64,000 nt of DNA from Crateriforma spongiae (GTDB lineage Bacteria; Planctomycetota; Planctomycetia; Pirellulales; Pirellulaceae), in the NCBI RefSeq assembly GCF_012290005.1, contig NZ_JAAXMS010000005.1, positions 62,001-126,000 of the forward strand, read 5' to 3'. The notes below the pieces were generated by a model, which was not told the DNA's origin, made no database searches, and worked only from the letters and a program-made list of their open reading frames with translations. The position numbers and the translations under genes are program-made. Shown one piece after another: positions 55,302 through 63,122 of this stretch; within the stretch, counting starts at the first letter, position 1; each line of letters begins with the position of its first letter.

Positions 55302-56339
55302 TCAGCTGACCGCAATGAGAAGTCGGACATAGGGGCCGATCAGAAAATACGCGGCCGTTGCGACCAACACGCCACCGATCAATGCGTGGGTCAGCGCGGG
55401 CCAAAGCGATTGGCGTGGGCGGCCAAATTCCGACAGTTGCTGATACGCGTTGGACACGGACTGAAAAAATGCCGGGCTGGAGGCTTCGGTTGGGCCGGGG
55501 GGCGTGTCCGCACCGTCCCCGGCTTGCGGGCTAGATTCCGTACGACTGGCCCACTGCAGCAGTGAACCCCAGGTGCCCGGCGGATCGTTTCGGTTCACCG
55601 ACAGTCGGATGGATTCACGCACTGCATCGTCAGACGACCAACCCGTGGACACCAGTGTCGCAGTCCGAGCGGCGATGTCGGATGCAAAGGATTGACGGCG
55701 GGCGGACGATCCGAAGGCCGAAAGATTGGACGTTGCTATCGAATCATGGAGTCCGCCCAGTACGTGGCGACCGAAGTAGAATCCGGCAGCCAACAAGACA
55801 AGGACGGCGATACAAACGGTGCCGGCCATCCACCACAGCAGGCTCGTTTGGTCGCCACCGTCCAGACCCAGATCGTCGAACAATCGATCCATGCGAGGGG
55901 CACTGAAAACGGCCGCCATGGCAAACACCATGCTGGCGACCGCCAACAAGACAGCCAAGCTTGCACCGGTTCGATACCAGGCGTGCAGTTGCAATGATTC
56001 ACGCGGGTCGGACTGGGTGAACGCCGAAAAGGCCACCGACGCATCCGCTTTGCCGACCCAAGTACGAAACGCGGCAGCGTATCGTGGCGGTGTGACGGTC
56101 ACATCATTCAATACCGCTGGCAGTTCGCCGCCCAAGCCGATCGAACGTGCGATGTCGGATTCCAAAGTCCGCAAATCGTCAACAAATGCGTCACCGTATC
56201 GACCGGGATAAAGCCGCATCGAAAGTTCTGCCCGGCTGAGCGCGACCAACAACTGGTTGAATTCCACACACTGCGAAAATTCAACCTTCGCGGGGTCACG
56301 ATCCGGCGGCGGCGAATCGGGTGCGGGTGAATCTGGCAT
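55302..56339 (-). CDS. Third GspF-like membrane protein
   Basis: The protein is about 345 residues and is the first gene of the operon. Three ATGs lie in a row (56345, 56342, 56339); AGGA is six bases before the third, which I take as the start, and a further upstream ATG at 56363 is less likely. A cytoplasmic N-terminal part (to residue 110) is followed by helices near 118-140, 165-190 and 310-335, ending in A-L-I-G-G-V-L-V-A-T-A-A-Y-F-L-I-G-P. The overall layout resembles a T2SF-type protein, but similarity is weaker than for the next two genes. Confidence 0.65.
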   Translation of the reverse strand: MPDSPAPDSPPPDRDPAKVEFSQCVEFNQLLVALSRAELSMRLYPGRYGDAFVDDLRTLESDIARSIGLGGELPAVLNDVTVTPPRYAAAFRTWVGKADASVAFSAFTQSDPRESLQLHAWYRTGASLAVLLAVASMVFAMAAVFSAPRMDRLFDDLGLDGGDQTSLLWWMAGTVCIAVLVLLAAGFYFGRHVLGGLHDSIATSNLSAFGSSARRQSFASDIAARTATLVSTGWSSDDAVRESIRLSVNRNDPPGTWGSLLQWASRTESSPQAGDGADTPPGPTEASSPAFFQSVSNAYQQLSEFGRPRQSLWPALTHALIGGVLVATAAYFLIGPYVRLLIAVS

Positions 56340-56464
56340 CATCATTCCTGTCGAGCAAAGCATCGGTGCGAATGCGTCGCGGCTTGGCCGAATGCTTCGC
56401 GGCTTTACAGGGATGATGCAATCCGACGAACAATTTGTTTAGAAAAGTCTGCCGGAAGATCGAA

Positions 56465-56836
56465 CTAACGACCGCCGTTCCACTGTTGTGCTTGAGACCG
56501 TCGCCAATGATCCACCGCATCGACCAGTTTCCAAGGTGAAACGGTCGCCTCGTGATTGTGGGTTGGAATCACCACGTCTGTTGATTGGGACGGATGTTTC
56601 AGGAAATCTTGTCGCATCAATTCAAAACTGAACGTGACTGCGGACAAAACGACAAACACGAACAACACCGTCGCGGCCAAAGACTGTCGCAGCGATCTTT
56701 CCTGGTCACGACGTCGGGCTTCGTCGATCGTTCGCAACCGCAGTGTTTCGTTCACGCGAATGCCACGTCCCGCTTGATCGATCAAACGTTCCACCGACGG
56801 TGGTTCCAATGCATCGTGGTCGCACTTGGTCAGCAT
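56465..56836 (-). CDS. Small single-pass membrane protein downstream of the ECF sigma factor
   Basis: The 123-residue protein has about 55 hydrophilic cytoplasmic residues, a membrane helix (A-A-T-V-L-F-V-F-V-V-L-S-A-V-T-F), and a short outer part. It overlaps the 3' end of the ECF sigma gene by seven bases, the usual place for an anti-sigma factor. The cytoplasmic part has one Cys and lacks the zinc-binding H-x-x-x-C-x-x-C motif, so it would be an atypical anti-sigma factor. I infer, but cannot show, that role. Confidence 0.65.
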   Translation of the reverse strand: MLTKCDHDALEPPSVERLIDQAGRGIRVNETLRLRTIDEARRRDQERSLRQSLAATVLFVFVVLSAVTFSFELMRQDFLKHPSQSTDVVIPTHNHEATVSPWKLVDAVDHWRRSQAQQWNGGR

Positions 56837-57393
56837 GATAGATGCTCCGGTGCAACGTGTTGAAGCTTCTGCTGCAGTTTGGTGATCGCGTATCGGTATC
56901 GACTGGCTGCCGTCGCGGCGGGGATTTCCAGCATTTCGCCGATTTGAGCAAACGTCAGGTCTTCCCAGATTTTCAGAACGACCGGTTCGCTTTGTTCGGG
57001 CGGCAACTCGCTCAAGGCTCGCCAGACTTGGTCTTCCGTTTCATGCCGGTCCAGTGAATCGTCGCCGCGACCGATCAGACGGTCCGAAATGCTGGTCAGC
57101 AATGCCCATCGTCGACGCTTGCGGACGATCATCAACGATTCGTTGCGGACCATCCGCAGCAAATACGGCCAAGGTTGGTCCGAATCGACGATCATCCATG
57201 GGCGATCGGCGACCTGGACCAACGCCGATTGCACCGCGTCTTCCGCATCCTGGGCGTGACGAGTGATCGAGGACGCGTAACGAAACAATCGAACCGCCGT
57301 CAGATCGTACAGACCCGACAGTGCGGCCGATCGGCTTTCGATGATACGTCTGGCTTGCAGACGAACGCGGTCGGAAAGTTCAGTAGGCGGCAT
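56830..57393 (-). CDS. ECF-type RNA polymerase sigma factor
   Basis: The 187-residue protein has the sigma-2 region (R-L-F-R-Y-A-S-S-I-T-R-H-A-Q-D-A-E-D-A-V-type sequence, W-P-Y-L-L-R-M-V-R-N) and a sigma-4 region with a helix-turn-helix (L-T-F-A-Q-I-G-E-M-L-E-I-P-A-A-T-A-A). ATG 57393 is chosen; a TTG frame reaches 57432. Lacking a sigma-3 domain it belongs to the extracytoplasmic-function group common in planctomycetes. Its likely partner is the overlapping small membrane protein, and the GspF/pseudopilin operon starts about 100 bases further on, so it may control that operon. Confidence 0.9.
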   Translation of the reverse strand: MPPTELSDRVRLQARRIIESRSAALSGLYDLTAVRLFRYASSITRHAQDAEDAVQSALVQVADRPWMIVDSDQPWPYLLRMVRNESLMIVRKRRRWALLTSISDRLIGRGDDSLDRHETEDQVWRALSELPPEQSEPVVLKIWEDLTFAQIGEMLEIPAATAASRYRYAITKLQQKLQHVAPEHLSC

Positions 57394-57471
57394 GACAACA
57401 CGGGGATGCGGTCGTCGTGTTGATTTATTCAAAAATCCCGACGATTCATCGGAAAAAAGATTTTCTCGTTG

Positions 57472-58371
57472 CTAGGGCCGCAACGATTCCAATGCCGGGG
57501 GCAGTGAATCAGGGGTGGTGCTGGTGTCACGGTCGCTGGTCCCTGGGACCAAACGTGCGTCACGATCGCTGTCACGCAAACGCTGGATTTCGTCACGCAT
57601 TCGCAAGACTTCCTGTTCCAGCCGGACCACCCGCCGTGCCATGATCACCAATAGGTCGTAGGGATCCGCCGACTCGGGATTCAGCATCGGATCGCCCGAT
57701 GGTGATGCGGGCGAATTGTTCGGATCGACGGTCGATGGCGTAAGCGGCGGAATCCCCGGGGCCGCAGCGGGCAATGCCGGCGTTGCGGCGGGGGCGAACG
57801 CTGGCGCCGGGGTCGGGACCTCCGCCGTCAAACGGCCCAACAAAGCGGCCAGTTGCTGGACCATCGGATGCGATGTGCCCAGTGATTGCTCCAATTCGCG
57901 ATAGCGATCTTGTAGCAATTGGACCTGTCGCGGGTTCAGACTCAATTCCGCTTCGTCACCGTCACTGGCGGATGCGTCGGTCGCCGCGGCCCGATCGGCT
58001 GGAACCGTGGTCTGGGGAAGGGTGCTTTGCGGAACCGTCACCGCGGGGACTTCGCTGGGCATCGCATCGTCGTCGACCGGTCGTCCCAGTGCCGCCAAGC
58101 CCATTCGGATCTGGCTGATTTGCTGGGCCACACCTTGAGCGTCAGGGTGATCGGCACCGACCGTTCGCAGCAACTGGGCGTATTCTTGTTGCAACTGAGC
58201 CAACGCCGCTTCGGGAGTCACCCGAGTCACGCGAATGTTTTCGTCTTCGGTAATTTCCGGGGGCAATTGGGCATTCAAATCGGTGGCCGCGATGACGCCC
58301 CATCCGATGGTCAGGACGACCGCGGCGATGACGCGAGGTCGGCGATTGCGATGAACTGGCGTCGTCGTCAT
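57472..58371 (-). CDS. Exported coiled-coil protein of unknown function
   Basis: The 299-residue protein has a signal sequence (V-I-A-A-V-V-L-T-I-G-W-G-V-I-A, cleavage near N-A-Q), then two short helical segments that look alike (an L-L-R-T-V-G-A-D-H-P near 73 and L-E-Q-S-L-G-T-S-H-P near 167, each followed by a Q-rich helix), separated by a low-complexity Ala/Pro region. The C-terminal part has a short coiled coil (V-V-R-L-E-Q-E-V-L-R-M-R-D-E-I-Q-R-L). The two D/S-H-P elements look like an internal duplication. I do not recognise the family; it stands between OsmC and the ECF gene. Confidence 0.7.
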   Translation of the reverse strand: MTTTPVHRNRRPRVIAAVVLTIGWGVIAATDLNAQLPPEITEDENIRVTRVTPEAALAQLQQEYAQLLRTVGADHPDAQGVAQQISQIRMGLAALGRPVDDDAMPSEVPAVTVPQSTLPQTTVPADRAAATDASASDGDEAELSLNPRQVQLLQDRYRELEQSLGTSHPMVQQLAALLGRLTAEVPTPAPAFAPAATPALPAAAPGIPPLTPSTVDPNNSPASPSGDPMLNPESADPYDLLVIMARRVVRLEQEVLRMRDEIQRLRDSDRDARLVPGTSDRDTSTTPDSLPPALESLRP

Positions 58372-58417
58372 GGCAAGGGAACCTGCGGGAAACGAGAAGC
58401 GAATGAAACAGCTGCGG

Positions 58418-58840
58418 TCACCCTTCAGGATAGACGAATTCGATCGGGGCGTTGATGTCCGGGTGCAAGCTGGCGTGGACAGGACACGTCCGGGCCGCTT
58501 TCTCAAAACGTTGACGCATGGACGCTTCCATGGACACGCCGGGCGGGATCGTGACGGTTGTCACCAGCGATCCGATACGACGCAGCGGATCGGTCACCAT
58601 TTCCTTGGTCACGTGGACGCGTGTGCCCACCAAATCAACGTCGTGTCGTTTGGCTATGAGCCCCAGGATTGTCATCACGCAACATCCCAAAGCGGTGGCC
58701 ACCAGATCGGTCGGCGAAAATGATGATCCGCTGCCGCCGTTATCCACCGGCGCATCGGTGGTCAGCTGGATTCCGCTTGGATCGTGAGTGGCCTGGCAAG
58801 CCAGTTCGCCCTGGTAAACGACGTTGATTTCAACCGACAT
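58418..58840 (-). CDS. OsmC/Ohr family peroxiredoxin-like protein
   Basis: The 140-residue protein is an OsmC-type thiol peroxidase that detoxifies organic hydroperoxides. The two redox cysteines are Cys53 (in G-C-C-V-M-T, next to Cys54) and Cys119 (C-P-V-H). The family's F-S-P-T-D-L-V-A-T-A-L motif is intact. It is probably a single-gene unit, with its promoter in the AT-rich 58841-58964 stretch. Confidence 0.92.
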   Translation of the reverse strand: MSVEINVVYQGELACQATHDPSGIQLTTDAPVDNGGSGSSFSPTDLVATALGCCVMTILGLIAKRHDVDLVGTRVHVTKEMVTDPLRRIGSLVTTVTIPPGVSMEASMRQRFEKAARTCPVHASLHPDINAPIEFVYPEG

Positions 58841-58964
58841 GCAAAAAACCTGTGTAAATAGAGACGTGTCAAACCAAGCGATAATCTAAAATGGTCACAT
58901 TTTGATGTTCTGCGAAGTCTAAGCCCGTTCTTGTTGAGTATGCCGACCGCTGCATCCCTAGCCC

Positions 58965-59756
58965 CTAAAACTCAACTGGGATTGTCATGCTTGACCCAGA
59001 GACTACGATCTTTCGAGTTACAGAATCACGTGATGGTGAAGTCGCTCCAATGGGGAGCGAAAATCGCATAATGTATGTTCCATGCCTAAACCAACGTGCG
59101 GCATTGTTGGTCCTTTTGGGGAGTTGGCTAAAACTGGCCCAAGAAAAAACTCCGTCAGGCTTTGATTCAATTAAAGCGCCCTGAGGCTTTGATGTAAATC
59201 GCACGAGGCAATATCTGTTAAAGCTCGCAAATGCATCCTTCGCCGAATTTCGGATTTCTTGCGACAATTTGGCTGTGTCAAACTTGTTGTTTCTAACCAA
59301 GAACAGTTCAGGCGATTGCGTGCTTACTGAAGAAAGTTTGCTGATAAAGAGCTCAACCTTAAGGGCGCTTGTCTCCGGCTCGATGTCTTCTTCATTCGCA
59401 ATCTGCGAAACGTATGTGCGAATGTTCTCGTCGAACGATGTGTACGAGAAAAATGACGCCACGGAAACGCTGAGTTCCCAACGGTCTTCGCTGCTCACCT
59501 CGTAGCCATCCGTAAGTTCGAGGACAAAATCCTGGATCGCGTTGGATGACACCAAGCTGTTGGCGATTTGCCCTTCCCTCGGGAAACTTCCTTCACCGCG
59601 CTGCCTCATTCTGCGGATGCTCGAGCGAATGCTGTCGAAGGCAGAAAATAGATTTCTCGAGGCAAGCTCGCCTTCGGTAGAAATTGCTTCTTGTCCGTAC
59701 GAATGCGTTGTCAGCAGTAGTGCGATGAATGTGCAAAGTAGAACCCGGTTTTTCAT
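58965..59756 (-). CDS. Exported protein of unknown function, AT-richer islet
   Basis: The 263-residue protein has a clear signal peptide (V-L-L-C-T-F-I-A-L-L-L-T-T-H-S-Y-G). The middle is helical with many Ser and Glu residues, and the last 80 residues (F-T-S-K-P-Q-G-A-L-I-E-S-K-P-D-G and onward) recall a PEGA-like beta domain. I do not recognise a family. It overlaps the gene upstream by 4 bases in ATGA, so the two are one transcription unit. Base composition is visibly lower in GC than the flanking genes, which suggests horizontal transfer of both. Confidence 0.7.
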   Translation of the reverse strand: MKNRVLLCTFIALLLTTHSYGQEAISTEGELASRNLFSAFDSIRSSIRRMRQRGEGSFPREGQIANSLVSSNAIQDFVLELTDGYEVSSEDRWELSVSVASFFSYTSFDENIRTYVSQIANEEDIEPETSALKVELFISKLSSVSTQSPELFLVRNNKFDTAKLSQEIRNSAKDAFASFNRYCLVRFTSKPQGALIESKPDGVFSWASFSQLPKRTNNAARWFRHGTYIMRFSLPIGATSPSRDSVTRKIVVSGSSMTIPVEF

Positions 59757-60391
59757 TCTTCCACCCCAGTTAATCTAGACGCATCTTTGATAGTGTTTGC
59801 TACCGTGAGTCCAATTAGTGTCACCGCGAAAATAAGCGACAACTTCTGTCCGACGAAAATTGCGTTGAACATCGGGTCTGTTGGTGATGCTAACGCTGTG
59901 TTCGCAAAGATGCCGGCTGGATTCTCCAGGGTTATTACTTCTGCGCGTACCTGAATCTCCGTCAGCATACGAGTATATCGTAGATGCTGATAGAATGAGA
60001 ATAATAGCAAAGTGCATGCACACCAAAGGGTTCTTCTGGCACTACTGATGCGTGTGAGCCATTTGACTTTGTCGTGCCCCAAAACTAATGCCGCCCATAT
60101 GCCCGCCGCAATGCTGGTACTGATCTTGAAAACCTCGTTACTAGAATCGTACATCTGTTTTGCAAGAGCTTGCGTGCGAGAGTTCCAGGGGATCCCTTCG
60201 CCACCTAAAGGAAAGTTAAAATGTAGGAGCGGGTAAAATTTGCCATCAAATAGGTGGGGGGGCATTGAGAATAGCAGCAACAAACCAATGTAAAATGTCC
60301 AGTTGGCATTATCTGTTGTCTTTTGCTCAGCGTACCATCTCTTGAGGAACGTTTTCGGGTCCTTCAGGTTCGTGTGCCTTTTCTGCCCCAT
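59753..60391 (-). CDS. Small multi-pass membrane protein of unknown function, AT-richer islet
   Basis: The 212-residue protein has four predicted helices: about residues 31-47 (W-T-F-Y-I-G-L-L-L-L-F), 90-103 (I-A-A-G-I-W-A-A-L-V-L), 121-133 (L-W-C-A-C-T-L-L-L-F-S-F) and 180-200. No motif connects it to a known transporter or enzyme. It is translationally coupled to the exported protein (ATGA overlap), so the pair may form a membrane-plus-periplasm unit. The start ATG is at 60391. Confidence 0.7.
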   Translation of the reverse strand: MGQKRHTNLKDPKTFLKRWYAEQKTTDNANWTFYIGLLLLFSMPPHLFDGKFYPLLHFNFPLGGEGIPWNSRTQALAKQMYDSSNEVFKISTSIAAGIWAALVLGHDKVKWLTRISSARRTLWCACTLLLFSFYQHLRYTRMLTEIQVRAEVITLENPAGIFANTALASPTDPMFNAIFVGQKLSLIFAVTLIGLTVANTIKDASRLTGVEE

Positions 60392-60605
60392 GAGGATGCC
60401 TTAATCTATAAAACCGAGGTTGAGTCTTCACGTGGTGACATGCACTGTCGCGTCTAATCATCTGCCAAGGTAGCGACTGTCCCTAGATTCGAAAATGTTT
60501 TGGGGTCGCACAAGTTGGTTATAGCGTAAACAACACGGTTGTTGTCGAACATGGTGTGCTTCATGTGGTCGCTCTGAATCTTTTGTTCGTCGCGGATGTG
60601 CTGTC

Positions 60606-63122
60606 TTACACCAAGCCCACGCGTTTTCGGATCAGCCATTCGGTGGTCAACAGCGACATGACCAGAACAAACCATGGCCAAGATTGCCATAGGGCGTGGT
60701 CATTCTGGATGACCTGGCCGGACGACAAAGGTCGCAAGGCTTCAAGCAAGCGGTTCGCTTCGCTTTCGTGAAAATAGCCGTCGCGATTTTCCGCTGTTGA
60801 TTGTCCCTGGGATGATGGCCGGCTTTGTGGTGGCTGCGAACCGGCCAAACGACTTAGACCGTCTTCGTTCAACGACACATCGGCCCATTCATCGGACAGC
60901 CGGTCGGACACCCAGATCGGCGAAGTGGCGGTCAACACGTCTTCCTGGAAACCGCTGGCACGCAAACGGATGTCGTATCGTCCCGGATTCAATCCGCTGG
61001 CGGTTGCTAAAAAGGTTCCACGGTCGGGATTGTCGATCGACATCGGTATAACGGTGACCAGTTGATCGTCTTGGTACAGCAGTGCGTCGACGGTGCTGTC
61101 GGCGACGGGTTGGCCGTCGGCGTTTCGCAATCGAGCCGCGATCGTGATGTCGTCCTCGGGGCCATAGTCAATGCGGTCGGTACCGATCGACGCATAACCG
61201 TCGTCGGACAAGTACGATGCGGGCATCACCGTTGCCAGCAAGCGATTCCAAAACTGTGAATGAATCTGGTCGGCAACCTTGTAACGCCATCGCCATGTTT
61301 CATCCGAAGCCAGATAAATGACACGTCCGCTGCCGAACAACCGCGTCACCATCCACGGCCAGCTTTTGCCCTTGGAATCCGTGATGGTCGCCCAAACCTC
61401 GGCGTCCATTGCCGTCGACACGGCTCGGGCCGACTGTGGCGGCGGCAGTTGTGGCCACAGCCGTTGCGACAAGTCCGCGTCATCGGCCAGTTGAAACAGG
61501 GGTAAATCGATGGCGACTTGTTCTGGGCGAATCGATTCCGGGCCATCGATTTGGGGCGACTGTTGATCAGGATCCGGCGTGGCACCGAATCGTGGTGGCG
61601 GACGATATGCGGGTTTGACGGGCAAGATATCGCTAAGGTTTTGGTCGACCAACGTCATCACGCGATCCAGTCGACCGTCCAAAACAATCAGCCCGCCACC
61701 TCGGGAAACGTATTGTCGCAAACGTTCCGCGTCGGAATCGGTCCATTGTTCCGGTGGGATTTCGCCAAGGACAATGGCATCGTATTCCGCGTATGCTTCG
61801 GCCGTGGCTGGGATCGCATCTTCCGAATCGTCTCGGGCAACATCGGGCGTGTCGGTTCCAGGACCGAACAAACGCGTGTCGACGTGCCAGTTTGGGTCAC
61901 GCTGGAAAAGGTTTCGCAGATAACGGATTTCCCAGCGACTGGACCCGTCCATCACCAACAAACGACGGTCGTTGCGGTTGGCGATGACACGGAAAGAATA
62001 GACATCGTTTTCCGTCAGCCGGTTTTCCGCATCGGACTGCACGGCAGCAGACAACTGCATGACCGCGGATTGCTTCTTGCCGCTAGTCGTGGACCACTGA
62101 TCCGCTAGCTCCGGTACATTGATTTGGAACGGAACGGACGTCACACCGTCGCGGCGGGGGACAATTTGCTGGCTCCAAACAATGTCGTCGGCCGAAGTGA
62201 TCGAAACGGTGATCGGTGCGTTTTTCCCGCCGCGCGACACGACGTCGACGCTGCCATTAAGAACGCCATCGGCGGCGACGGATTCCGGTGCGGATACTCG
62301 GGTAACGCCGAAATCGGGACGCTGGTCAGCAGACCCCATACCCAACACAAACACCTCGATACCGGCCGACGACAATCGCTGGGCCGTTTCAATCGCAGCG
62401 GACGTGTCCGTGGATCTGCCATCGGTCATCAGCACGATTGCTTGGCGAGCACGGTCCGATTCATCGTCGGACGTCGTCGATGTTTCAGCCGACAGGTCGT
62501 CGGCACGCGTGCGAATTTGATGGTCCGATAAAAAACGTGAAAGTGGCATGTTCAGGGACGTGCCGCCACCATCGAATTGGCTTAATCGTATTGCCATGGT
62601 CTGACCGGCATCGGCATCGGCGGGGTCGGATCCCAATCCGGTGGATCCGATGGGGACGACTTCGGCGTCATGAAATGCTGAAACACCGACTTGGTGAGTC
62701 GATCGCAGACGGTCGATCCAGCCTTGCTGACCCGCATCACCGCCGATCAAGCCGGCGGCACGCCGCAACCGCGACGTGCCATCATTCCTGTCATCGGTCA
62801 CCAACATGCTGGACGAAACGTCGACGGCAAAATGAACGCGGCCTGGCGTGCCGATGGTTTTGCGTTGCCGCAAGGTGGGTTGCCCCAACATGATGACCGT
62901 CGCGATGACCGCTAACGCCCGTAGCGACGGCAGAACCCAACGTGCCCAGCGTGTGACGTCGGGCAATTGCCTGGCATACAGCCAAAACACGGTGATCGCC
63001 GACAGCATGGCAAGTCCGACGACTTGCCAGGGCGGCCACTGGGTGCCCCAACGCAATTGCCCCAAAAACGATGTTTGGAAAAGACACCCGCCATCGGGAA
63101 CGTTGGTGATCCACGCCATCAT
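60606..63122 (-). CDS. VWA-domain membrane protein (BatB-like region, long periplasmic part)
   Basis: The 838-residue protein starts at the ATG overlapping the previous stop (ATGA at 63119-63122). Two N-terminal helices are followed by a von Willebrand factor A domain with the metal-binding motif D-V-S-S-S-M, the T in G-G-G-T-S-L and the D in L-M-T-D-G-R-S-T-D. After the VWA domain (about residues 90-290) comes a long extracellular part, with a putative glutamine-amidotransferase-like (GATase1) segment at about 420-530 (G-G-G-L-I-V-L-D-G), and a terminal helix W-P-W-F-V-L-V-M-S-L-L-T-T-E-W. Proteins of this shape follow BatA-like genes and MoxR in planctomycetes and are of unknown function. 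Confidence 0.85.
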   Translation of the reverse strand: MMAWITNVPDGGCLFQTSFLGQLRWGTQWPPWQVVGLAMLSAITVFWLYARQLPDVTRWARWVLPSLRALAVIATVIMLGQPTLRQRKTIGTPGRVHFAVDVSSSMLVTDDRNDGTSRLRRAAGLIGGDAGQQGWIDRLRSTHQVGVSAFHDAEVVPIGSTGLGSDPADADAGQTMAIRLSQFDGGGTSLNMPLSRFLSDHQIRTRADDLSAETSTTSDDESDRARQAIVLMTDGRSTDTSAAIETAQRLSSAGIEVFVLGMGSADQRPDFGVTRVSAPESVAADGVLNGSVDVVSRGGKNAPITVSITSADDIVWSQQIVPRRDGVTSVPFQINVPELADQWSTTSGKKQSAVMQLSAAVQSDAENRLTENDVYSFRVIANRNDRRLLVMDGSSRWEIRYLRNLFQRDPNWHVDTRLFGPGTDTPDVARDDSEDAIPATAEAYAEYDAIVLGEIPPEQWTDSDAERLRQYVSRGGGLIVLDGRLDRVMTLVDQNLSDILPVKPAYRPPPRFGATPDPDQQSPQIDGPESIRPEQVAIDLPLFQLADDADLSQRLWPQLPPPQSARAVSTAMDAEVWATITDSKGKSWPWMVTRLFGSGRVIYLASDETWRWRYKVADQIHSQFWNRLLATVMPASYLSDDGYASIGTDRIDYGPEDDITIAARLRNADGQPVADSTVDALLYQDDQLVTVIPMSIDNPDRGTFLATASGLNPGRYDIRLRASGFQEDVLTATSPIWVSDRLSDEWADVSLNEDGLSRLAGSQPPQSRPSSQGQSTAENRDGYFHESEANRLLEALRPLSSGQVIQNDHALWQSWPWFVLVMSLLTTEWLIRKRVGLV

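Noticed and set aside
60454-60690. 78-codon frame on the - strand between the islet and the VWA gene
   Set aside because: It overlaps the VWA gene and has no start signal or domain. Its last 35 codons do look protein-like, and could be a remnant of an islet gene.
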